DNA from: an uncultured Clostridia bacterium
Lineage (GTDB): Bacteria > Bacillota > Clostridia > Oscillospirales > Ruminococcaceae
DNA length: 6,602 bases
Assembly: GCA_947628385.1 (NCBI GenBank)
Contig: CANQZS010000106.1
Span: 1-6,602, forward strand
Direction: 5' to 3'
Part shown: piece after piece, positions 1 through 6,400 of the stretch
Layout: each line of letters starts with the position of its first letter
Numbering within the stretch: position 1 is the first letter of the stretch
Program-made: the position numbers and the translations under genes
Notes under the pieces: generated by a model
The model's database searches: none
Seen by the model: the letters and a program-made list of their open reading frames with translations, nothing else
Told to the model about the DNA's origin: nothing

Positions 1-105
1 TCTCTTGCAGAGCGTTCCCCTCTTGCAAACAGCTACGCAGTTTGCAATTCACCCCTTTGCAGAGCGCTTTGAAAAGGGGAGTTTCGCCGCCTGCGGGCGG
101 CGACC
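1..105. repeat. Outer part of palindromic hairpin array
   Basis: No gene is supported here; the open frame across it is a by-product of the palindromes. Successive inverted repeats are visible: TTGCAAAC (23-30) with GTTTGCAA (40-47), an 8 bp stem; CCCCTTT (52-58) with AAAGGGG (73-79), a 7 bp stem; CGCCGCC (85-91) with GGCGGCG (96-102), a 7 bp stem with a 4-base loop. The motif TTGCAGAGCG occurs at 5-14 and again, with one more matching base, at 58-68. The array continues without a break into the part that is duplicated at the right end of the window, so this is probably the outer portion of the same composite repeat. The right copy is cut off by the window edge, so this portion cannot be compared. 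Confidence 0.6.
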
Positions 106-198
106 AAAGGCTCTGCCTTTGGAATCCGCGAGCTGGGCTCAGCTCGACCAGCTTTTCAATTTTGCGCCTGCGGCGCAAAATTGTTAATTAAGCATTAA
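106..198 (+). repeat. Left copy of dispersed hairpin repeat
   Basis: This stretch matches the reverse complement of 6512-6602 over about 90 bases with few differences. It contains three perfect hairpins: CCAAAGGC (104-111) with GCCTTTGG (115-122); CGAGCTG (129-135) with CAGCTCG (140-146); and a 12 bp stem, CAATTTTGCGCC (157-168) with GGCGCAAAATTG (172-183), around a 3-base loop. It ends in TTAATTAA and GCATTAA. The element lies directly against the 3' end of the amidase gene, whose stop codon (188-190) is inside it. The hairpins could act as an RNA 3' structure or terminator for that gene, but no clear T-tract follows the large stem on the minus strand. The family name is not known to me. Confidence 0.85.
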
Positions 199-685
199 TC
201 TTCGCACTTCGCGCACCGATAATTCGTATACATCTCGTCTTTCCATAACTGTAGGAAAACAACGGCACATCATAGGCGTCATAAGTGTGCGCGGCAATGT
301 GGGGAATACCGTCCTTTACATTTACAACAAGCAGATCGTGATAGAATTTTTCCCCGTCTCCAAGCTGAATTATATCGCCCTTTTTCACATCATAAAGCGG
401 GATAATTTCCCCAAAAGGACCGATATTTTTATTCCGCAAAAGAAATTTATATAAATATTCAACACTCGTCCAAGCCGCCGCGCGGTTATCCGGAGAAATA
501 TAATACCAGCCCGTGTCGGCAGTATAATTCATTGCCGCGCCGCCTGCGTATAAGCATTGAGAAATAAAATTCGTGCAGTCGCCTCCCACATTTTCAAAAT
601 TATAATATGCGGGATTCCTTGAAAGCGCCCATTTTTTTGCATAATTTATTTCTGCATTTACGTCCAAAGCATATTCTGTAAGCAT
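188..685 (-). CDS. Amidase-domain protein (Amidase_6-like)
   Basis: A 165-residue protein resembling the putative amidase family Amidase_6 (papain/NlpC-like cysteine hydrolases common in Clostridia). Visible signatures are a KKWALSRNPAYYNF block near the N terminus, GGDCTNFISQCLYAGG with the presumed nucleophile Cys37, a tryptophan-rich GWYYIS segment, KKGDIIQLGD at 101-110, His116 in FYHD, and AHTYDAYD with His133 and Asp136. These are candidate catalytic residues by family analogy; the substrate is unknown (amide bonds, perhaps peptide or wall fragments). No signal peptide or membrane segment is seen, so it is predicted cytoplasmic. The ATG at 683-685 is chosen because AAGGTG (693-698) lies 7 bases upstream. 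A separate promoter sits in the gap to trmK-nif3. The last few codons and the stop run into the left repeat, so the C-terminal tail (about SAKINA) is probably repeat-derived. Confidence 0.88.
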   Translation of the reverse strand: MLTEYALDVNAEINYAKKWALSRNPAYYNFENVGGDCTNFISQCLYAGGAAMNYTADTGWYYISPDNRAAAWTSVEYLYKFLLRNKNIGPFGEIIPLYDVKKGDIIQLGDGEKFYHDLLVVNVKDGIPHIAAHTYDAYDVPLFSYSYGKTRCIRIIGARSAKINA

Positions 686-692
686 ATCATCA

Positions 693-698
693 CACCTT
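693..698 (-). promoter_or_regulatory. RBS of the amidase gene
   Basis: On the minus strand AAGGTG lies 7 bases before the ATG at 683-685. A second, out-of-frame ATG at 688-690 is too close to this site. This fixes the start used for the amidase-domain gene. Confidence 0.6.
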
Positions 699-716
699 GA
701 AAAATTTATGCTTTAC

Positions 717-746
717 ATAATATGCTTATTAAATGTTTTTGGTCAA
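717..746 (-). promoter_or_regulatory. Sigma-A-like promoter for the amidase gene
   Basis: On the minus strand TTGACC (741-746) and TATTAT (717-722) are separated by 18 bases, close to the vegetative consensus TTGACA/TATAAT. Transcription would start near 710, about 25 bases before the ATG. The promoter occupies the 73-base AT-rich gap after the trmK-nif3 stop, so the amidase gene can be expressed independently of the upstream operon. No GC-rich terminator is visible in this gap, so read-through from upstream is also possible. Confidence 0.65.
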
Positions 747-758
747 TTTTAAATATAA

Positions 759-2213
759 TTAAATAATATATTCCACAGGATCCGTATCGGCTTTCGCGTG
801 TACAAATTCAATTCCGGAAAATTCCTCGGAAAATCTTTTTATCAGATACGGGATAACAATATCCTCTGTGTGGAAATGTCCGCAGTCATAAAGAGCAATG
901 CCGTGGTTGCGTGCGGTTATCCACGTATCGTGCTTAACGTCTCCGGTAATATATGCGTCCGCATTTTTTTCAATTGCAAGCGGAAGATCGCTGCCGCCCC
1001 CGCCGGAACAGAACGCAAGCTTTTTTATAGGCTTCCCGCTGTCGGTGAACCGCACTACCGTGCATTTAAAAATTTCTTTAAGAAGCTTTGCAAGATCATT
1101 CGGCATAATTTCATTTTTTACCGAGCATAAAAATCCATAGCCTCTTCCGTCAGAATGGATAGGCTCGAACCAAGAAATTTTTTTAAGCTTTAAATGGGGA
1201 TCAAGCATATCAAAAATAATGTCGTTTATTCCACCGTCAGCCATGTCAAGCGGCGAATGAAAGCATATGCACGAAATATTATTTTTAAATGCAAGACACG
1301 CAGGATCGCTTTCATTTAATTTATAAAGCGGGTGGTATATCACCGGATGGTGAGCGATCATAAGCTCCGCGCCGATATTTTTTGCTTCGCGGACGGCTTC
1401 GCAGGTCATGTCAAGAGAAAATAAAATTTTTGTCACGGGGGAATTTTCATCTCCCACAAGAAGTCCGGAATTATCTCCGCTGTGTAAATTTTTCATAGGC
1501 GCTATAACGTCCATAAACGCAAGCATATCCTTTACCGTGTACATGGTTTTTCCTCCTGTTTCAAGAATCATTTCGTTTGCAAGGGAAATTTTTTTTACGG
1601 CTTCCTCCGAATGTCCGGAATCCCGCAAAGCCCGTCCGGAATTTAAAAGGCTCTTGGCTTTCATAAGGATAAATCCCCTCGCGTTCTCATCTGAGGGATC
1701 AAGAGCTCCCATATATTTTAAAAGCTCAGGTATCTCTCTTCCGGCGCCGTCGGTTTTTACGGCGTTTATTACCGTATAATAAGATCCTCTGTCCCTGACC
1801 GCTTTTTGTGAAACTATCTCAAAGCCGTTTTCATAAAGAAACGCTGTCAATTTTTCCGAACGAGTCATAGGCTGCAGGATCAGATTTTTTCCTTTCAGCC
1901 CGCCACATTCAGAAAGGATCTTTGAAATAAGCTCCCCGCCCATTCCCGCTATAACTATATCGGTAATGCTTTCAAGCGGGATATTTTTCAAGCCGTCGGA
2001 AAGCACAAGCTCCGCTTTTGAAAGGACTCCCGCTCCGCGCAAGGTGTTTTCCGCAGCCTTTAAAGGCTTTTCGTTTATATCCGACGCAATTGCAAAGGAG
2101 CATTTTCCGGACAAAAGAAGCTCGGCGGCAAGGTAAGCATGATCCGTTCCCACATCGCAGACCCGCTCTCCGCGCACCATTTCCGCACACAGCATAAGCC
2201 GCTTGTCCGTCAT
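759..2213 (-). CDS. trmK: TrmK-Nif3 fusion: tRNA m1A22 methyltransferase plus dinuclear metal domain
   Basis: A 484-residue protein fusing two families usually encoded by adjacent genes in Firmicutes (yqfN/yqfO in Bacillus). Residues 1-223 are TrmK, the SAM-dependent enzyme that makes N1-methyladenosine at tRNA position 22: VCDVGTDHAYLAAEL (18-32) is the SAM motif, followed by SDIN, LSDGL, IVIAGMGGELI (86-96), LQPM, and a helical C-terminal part. Residues 224-484 are a Nif3/DUF34 (GTP cyclohydrolase I type 2-like) domain of the short form without the inserted middle domain. Its metal ligands are visible: His288-His289 in AHHP, His319 and Asp323 in HSPLD, and His446 and Glu450 in GHFHTE. The biochemical role of Nif3 proteins is unsettled. 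The ATG at 2211-2213 has AAGGGTG about 6 bases upstream, just after the stop of the binding-protein gene (16-base gap), so the two form an operon. Both domains look complete. An internal RBS and ATG at the junction may also yield free Nif3 (759-1544, 261 residues). Confidence 0.93.
   Translation of the reverse strand: MTDKRLMLCAEMVRGERVCDVGTDHAYLAAELLLSGKCSFAIASDINEKPLKAAENTLRGAGVLSKAELVLSDGLKNIPLESITDIVIAGMGGELISKILSECGGLKGKNLILQPMTRSEKLTAFLYENGFEIVSQKAVRDRGSYYTVINAVKTDGAGREIPELLKYMGALDPSDENARGFILMKAKSLLNSGRALRDSGHSEEAVKKISLANEMILETGGKTMYTVKDMLAFMDVIAPMKNLHSGDNSGLLVGDENSPVTKILFSLDMTCEAVREAKNIGAELMIAHHPVIYHPLYKLNESDPACLAFKNNISCICFHSPLDMADGGINDIIFDMLDPHLKLKKISWFEPIHSDGRGYGFLCSVKNEIMPNDLAKLLKEIFKCTVVRFTDSGKPIKKLAFCSGGGGSDLPLAIEKNADAYITGDVKHDTWITARNHGIALYDCGHFHTEDIVIPYLIKRFSEEFSGIEFVHAKADTDPVEYII
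1542..1557 (-). promoter_or_regulatory. Internal RBS and ATG at the TrmK/Nif3 junction
   Basis: On the minus strand AGGAGG (1552-1557) stands 7 bases before an in-frame ATG (1542-1544) coding Met224, exactly where the Nif3 domain begins (MYTVKDML). This is a textbook ribosome binding site inside a continuous reading frame. It suggests that nif3 was a separate downstream gene whose upstream stop was lost. The cell may still make a free 261-residue Nif3 protein besides the fusion. Confidence 0.7.
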
Positions 2214-2229
2214 TCAGAACACCCTTTCC

Positions 2230-3135
2230 TTATCGGGATATTTCATCTATCTGTTCAAGTATCTCATAGACCGTTCCGGAAAGCCTTGACGTAGGACGTT
2301 CTATCCTTTCCAGAGCTTCGCTGTCAAGAGTTATGACCTTTCCGTCAAGAAACGCCTGCATTCCGTATATTCCCTCCGGAAGCTCGTCCTTAATGCTCTC
2401 AGGAACTATTATCCATTCCGGAGAAAGCCCTATAAGCTCTTCCTCGGTAAAAACAATATCCTCACCGTCCGCAGCGGCATTGACTCCGAAATGCGAAAAG
2501 AAATTTCCCGCAAAGGTATTGTCCGTAGCCGCCGCAAGCTCCGGAGACATTATGTAAACAAAGCTGCTTATAGAACCCTCCGCCTGCCGCAGAGCGTCCG
2601 TAAGCGGTCTCATAGCATCGTCGGCAGCCTCCGCTCCGGAGGATCTTCCGCAGAAAACAGCCGCAATATCGTTATAGCAGGCATAAAGCTCCTCTACTGA
2701 TAACGGGGACGGAAGTATCAGCACCCGTGTTCCGGCTTCCTCTATAGCGGTAATATCTTTTTTTGCAATGGGGCTCTGGGATATGAGCAGCTGAGGAGCG
2801 GAATCTATCACCGCCTTGGCGTCGGGATTTGCCGCCGAACCGAGAACGTCTCTTCCTGCGATCTCCTCCGGATAATCGCAGTAGATGCTTATCCCCGTGA
2901 GCTTGTCCGCGAATCCGAGCTCGCATATTATCTCCGTCACTGCCGGAGAAAGCGAGCCTACGGTCTGCGGCTGTTCGTTAAAGATGAGCGAGCCTACCTC
3001 CGCCGGATAGGGTCTTTCCTCTGGTGCGGTCATTTCCGTTGAAACGGGAACGGCTTCCTCCGCAATTTCAGTACAGCCGCACAGCATAACTGCCGCTGCA
3101 GCGGCGGCTGCATATCCGATCTTGAATTTATACAA
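2230..3135 (-). CDS. ABC transporter substrate-binding lipoprotein, cobalamin/Fe-siderophore type
   Basis: A periplasmic-binding-protein-2 family lipoprotein (BtuF/FecB/HutB class) that would hold cobalamin, haem or an iron chelate outside the membrane for an ABC importer. From the TTG start the N terminus is MYKFKIGY followed by seven alanines and VMLCGC: a short lipoprotein signal with lipobox L-C-G-C and acyl-accepting Cys21. An acidic linker follows, then the family hallmark SLSPAVTEIICELG near residue 60 and YCDYPEE near 85. The C-terminal half keeps the expected alternating strand/helix pattern (EWIIVPES, GKVITLDSEA). TTG at 3133-3135 is preferred because AGAGGTG lies 6 bases upstream; an in-frame ATG at 3157-3159 would add 8 residues but has no RBS. 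Mature length is about 280 residues, usual for the family. No permease or ATPase gene is in the window. It is the first gene of the operon with trmK-nif3. Substrate assignment is inference. Confidence 0.88.
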   Translation of the reverse strand: MYKFKIGYAAAAAAAVMLCGCTEIAEEAVPVSTEMTAPEERPYPAEVGSLIFNEQPQTVGSLSPAVTEIICELGFADKLTGISIYCDYPEEIAGRDVLGSAANPDAKAVIDSAPQLLISQSPIAKKDITAIEEAGTRVLILPSPLSVEELYACYNDIAAVFCGRSSGAEAADDAMRPLTDALRQAEGSISSFVYIMSPELAAATDNTFAGNFFSHFGVNAAADGEDIVFTEEELIGLSPEWIIVPESIKDELPEGIYGMQAFLDGKVITLDSEALERIERPTSRLSGTVYEILEQIDEISR

Positions 3136-3141
3136 ATAAAA

Positions 3142-3148
3142 CACCTCT
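3142..3148 (-). promoter_or_regulatory. RBS favouring the TTG start of the binding protein
   Basis: AGAGGTG on the minus strand lies 6 bases before TTG at 3133-3135. It falls inside the N-terminal extension predicted from the upstream ATG (3157-3159), which has no comparable site. This is the reason for choosing the shorter protein. Confidence 0.6.
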
Positions 3149-3169
3149 GAAACAGTCATAAACAGTATG

Positions 3170-3196
3170 AATATAGTTTAACATACTTTTTTTCAA
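3170..3196 (-). promoter_or_regulatory. Possible promoter of the binding-protein/trmK-nif3 operon
   Basis: On the minus strand TTGAAA (3191-3196) and TATATT (3170-3175) are separated by 15 bases, shorter than the usual 17. The position fits a transcript starting near 3163, just before the coding region, but the spacing makes this weak. The surrounding sequence is AT-rich and shared with the divergent promoter region. Confidence 0.35.
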
Positions 3197-3233
3197 ATTA
3201 CAATAGATATTTTGCAGGACTTTTTTTACCTTA

Positions 3234-3273
3234 TTGTATACTTTATACCGCTGCATTTGTAGTTTTTATACAA
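3234..3273. promoter_or_regulatory. Inverted repeat TTGTATA/TATACAA in the divergent region
   Basis: TTGTATA at 3234-3240 and TATACAA at 3267-3273 form a perfect 7-base inverted repeat with 26 bases between the arms, midway between the two divergent genes. ATTGTATA recurs at 3308-3315 over the -10 of the rightward promoter. This could be an operator pair or chance in AT-rich DNA; nothing in the window identifies a regulator. Confidence 0.25.
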
Positions 3274-3288
3274 AAATAAAAAATGCTG

Positions 3289-3317
3289 TTGATATTTTTA
3301 TAAATATATTGTATAAT
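3289..3317 (+). promoter_or_regulatory. Near-consensus sigma-A promoter for the GGDEF/EAL gene
   Basis: TTGATA (3289-3294) and TATAAT (3312-3317) are separated by exactly 17 bases, and A/T-rich sequence resembling an UP element lies upstream. Transcription should begin near 3323-3325, giving an untranslated leader of about 113 nt before the preferred ATG at 3437. Confidence 0.82.
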
Positions 3318-3323
3318 TAAATC

Positions 3324-3436
3324 AGTATGATGTCCGGATACTGAGCTCACGCAAAGCATTGCACGTCCAGCGGACAGGAGCCGGTCATAAATCGCAGTTA
3401 GGAGGAAATGCTTCTACGGAAGCAAACGGTTCAACC
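3324..3436 (+). promoter_or_regulatory. Structured 5' leader of the GGDEF/EAL mRNA
   Basis: This leader contains mutually exclusive pairings: TGTCCG (3331-3336) can pair with CGGACA (3371-3376), while GTCC (3365-3368) can pair locally with GGAC (3372-3375). CCGG at 3334-3337 and 3381-3384 can also pair. ACGCAAAGC (3349-3357) and AGCCGG (3379-3384) resemble short conserved pieces of the c-di-GMP-I (GEMM) riboswitch, but the P2 hairpin and GGGCAAACC-type segment are not recognisable, so that class is not assigned. Near the 3' end, TGCTTC (3409-3414) and GAAGCA (3419-3424) close a UACG tetraloop, an exceptionally stable type, between the AGGAGG at 3400-3405 and the ATG. A regulatory role is inference. 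Confidence 0.4.
3400..3405 (+). promoter_or_regulatory. AGGAGG ribosome binding site unusually far from the start
   Basis: A perfect AGGAGG ends 31 bases before the ATG at 3437-3439, with the TGCTTC/GAAGCA hairpin between them. It also lies only 2 bases before an out-of-frame ATG (3408-3410) that opens a 10-codon frame (MLLRKQTVQP) whose TGA (3438-3440) overlaps the main ATG as ATGA. The site may act through hairpin bridging or by coupling from the mini-frame. The latter spacing is shorter than ideal. Confidence 0.5.
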
Positions 3437-6400
3437 ATGAAAAACAAAGAAAAAAGACTACGATCATTTATAATATTTTCATATGTCGGAATTGGCGTCC
3501 TGACCGCTTTAGTGATATTGTCAGCATTCGCCGGCGCATACAAGGGAGCGGTCATCACCGCCGCCGTCGTCATTGCCGCCGGATCTATAGCTGTGCTAAG
3601 ATATATCTATACATACGAACAAAGCAAAACAGATACGATGAACGAATTCATCTCAGGAATTGACGGCTACGCGGAAATACGCTACGATAAGGACAGCGAC
3701 GAAGCCCGCATCTCAAGCAATTTTACCGAGGTCACCGGCATTGAAGCTCCCGTGGGGATAATAGACGGCTCCGATTACCGCAAGCTCGCCTGCAAGCTCA
3801 TATCCTGTCCGTGCGACGCCGGCGCGGACATCTACATGGCTGCAAAAGCCAAAACATGGATAAGGATCCGCACTGCTGACGTGCGCAACTATGAATTTAC
3901 AATGATAACCGACGTTTCAGATTTCGTTTCATGCAAGAATATCATAAAAAGCCTTAAATATTACGACGCCGAAACAAACCTCCTTTGCAGGGACGCTTTT
4001 ATTGCAAAAGTGCGTTCAATAGCCTCCTCGAATTACGGTACTGTGGGACTTGTTACCATTATGGTAAGCGGTATCGACAAGGTCATCTCCTTTAACGGAA
4101 CAGCCGCCGGAGACGAGCTTATACTTAAGACCTCTTACGCTTTAAGGCGGTACGAGAACCCGCACAATATATTTGCCGGCAGAACGGCTACCAACGAATT
4201 CTGTATTCTGCTCACGGATATTTACGACGAGGGCTGCCGCAAATATGCGGAAAAATTCCTTGCAAGCGTTGAGGAGGCAGTAAGCTCCGAGGACACCGGA
4301 TACGTGCGCATATACTGCGGATATGCCGTTTTCAACGGCGAGGAGAACAATGCCGAAAATATGCTTGCGGCTGCGGATTACGCCGCTTATGACGCAAAGA
4401 ATTCCTCCGCGGGGGTACCGGTAGCCTTTGACAGCGAAAGCTTCGCTACCAGCGCATACGATTTCAGAAAAACTCAGGTATTCAATACCGTTATCAACGA
4501 GAACCGCATACACTATAACTTCCAGCCTGTAGTAGACGCAGCCACCGGCGAGATATTCGCATATGAAGCCCTTATGCGTCCGGACGAGGTAAACGGCATA
4601 AAGCTCAATCCGCTTGAAATGATAAGCATTGCCGAAAAACAGGGAATGTCCTCCGAGATCGAAAGACTTACCTTTGAAAATACCATAAGCTTCCTGTCGG
4701 AAAATCAGGACTTTTTCCGCAGCAGAAAGCTCTTTATAAACAGCATACCGAGCTGTATCCTGCCGGATCAGGAATATAACAGGATATTCGGCGAATACAG
4801 CGGTATCTTCGATAAGCTCGTCGTTGAGATAACCGAGGGCTGCCAGATCACTCAGGAAAATATCGACATCATGCAGCGCCGCTACAAGAGCAAGCGCGCT
4901 CAGATAGCTCTTGATGATTACGGAACAGGCTATGCGAACGAATCCTCGCTCATAAACATCAAGCCCGACTACATCAAGATAGACCGCTCCCTTATAAGCG
5001 GGATCGACACCGACAGCAGCAAGCAGCATCTGGTGGGCAACATGATAAGCTTTGCTAAAAAGCACGGCATAAAGACCCTCAGCGAGGGCGTGGAAACAAA
5101 GGGAGAGCTTGAAAGAGTCATCACTCTCGGCGTAGACCTCATTCAGGGCTACTACACCAGCAAGCCTAACGCCGTTCTGCTTCTGGATATTCCCGCAGAC
5201 ATCAAGAATGAGATCCTTGACATAAACATCAAGAACGTAGGCTATGCAAGAAAATCCTATATCCTTACCGAGCAGGATCCCGTAGATGTTGTTGCTCTGG
5301 CTGTAAGAGGCTATACCGATATTGACGTGCAGACCTCTCCGGTATCAATAACCGGAGATCTGTCAAGAATGATAAATATGCGCATACACTGCGAGGACGG
5401 CTACAACGGAACAATAAATATATCCGATGTGAACCTTAACGGTATGGATTCTCCCGTGCTTACCCTCGGGAACAACTGCGAGGTAATGCTTAACACCAGC
5501 GGAACGAATTACTTCTCATATGAGGGCATACGCGTTCCGGAATCGAGCAGGTTCATACTCTCAGGCAACGGCAGTCTGAGCATAGATGTAAGCGGAAATA
5601 ACGGTATCATCATCGGCGGAAACTGCCAGCAGGATTTCGGAAAGATCCTCCTTGATATGGACGGCGATCTCAATATGAATTCCAAGGGAGACAACATCGT
5701 CGGCATCGGCGGAGGAGTCGGAGGAAAGGATTCCGAAATAGAGATCGTGCGCGGAGAGATCAATGCGGATCTCAGAGGTCCGTCCGTAGTCGGTATCGGA
5801 GCTATTTCCGGAAATGCAAGTATAAAGATCTACAACATCAAAATGGATTTTGAGAGCTCCGGTCAGAGCGTTATAGGCATAGGCACCAAGAACGGGCAGA
5901 TAGCTCTTGAATGTAATGCCGACATAACCGCCGACTGCTCCGGCGACAACTGCTGCGTTATAGGAACTCTTGAAAACGGCACCGGAAACATAAGCATACA
6001 GGGAAATTACGATCTTGCCGTACACGCAAAGAATTCCGTAGCAATAGGTTCAATGGGCGGAAAGGCGAGCATATCCGTAAATTCAGGACATTATCGTCTT
6101 GCCTGTGAGGGAAATACCGCAGCGGGTATCGGAGACGCTTTCGGCGGCGAGACTATCAATATTGTCAATGGAATTTTCGATATTCATATTGCCTCCGGAA
6201 ATGAGTTCCCCATAGGCACCAAAAGCGGAAAAACTACTATCCACAGCGGAAATATATTCACTGACAGCATAGAGGAGATACGTTCGGTAAGTCCGTTCGG
6301 AGATCCGCTTGAAAAGCGGGTAGTCAAGTCGGAAGGTCCATTCAAGAAGTCTATTGTTTATGGTGGCAGTGAATACACATACTCCGCAGAGCCTAACGGA

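Noticed and set aside
5..187. 60-codon open frame at the left end
   Set aside because: It lies entirely in palindromic repeats, has no RBS, and its protein sequence matches nothing recognisable.
3324..3436. Canonical c-di-GMP-I riboswitch
   Set aside because: Only short motif fragments match; the P2 hairpin and GGGCAAACC segment are not found, so it is reported only as a candidate structured leader.
4142..5065. Long minus-strand open frame of 307 codons
   Set aside because: It is antisense to the GGDEF/EAL gene, whose domain motifs are clear across this stretch. It has no recognisable family or RBS.
5561..6025. Minus-strand open frame opposite the beta-helix coding region
   Set aside because: The plus-strand protein has regular glycine-anchored repeats here; the reverse frame is a shadow of their composition.
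4394..6036. Shared ACGCAAAGAATTCC at about 4394 and 6025
   Set aside because: A 14-base match within coding sequence (DAKNS and HAKNS) with unrelated flanks; most likely coincidence of codon use.
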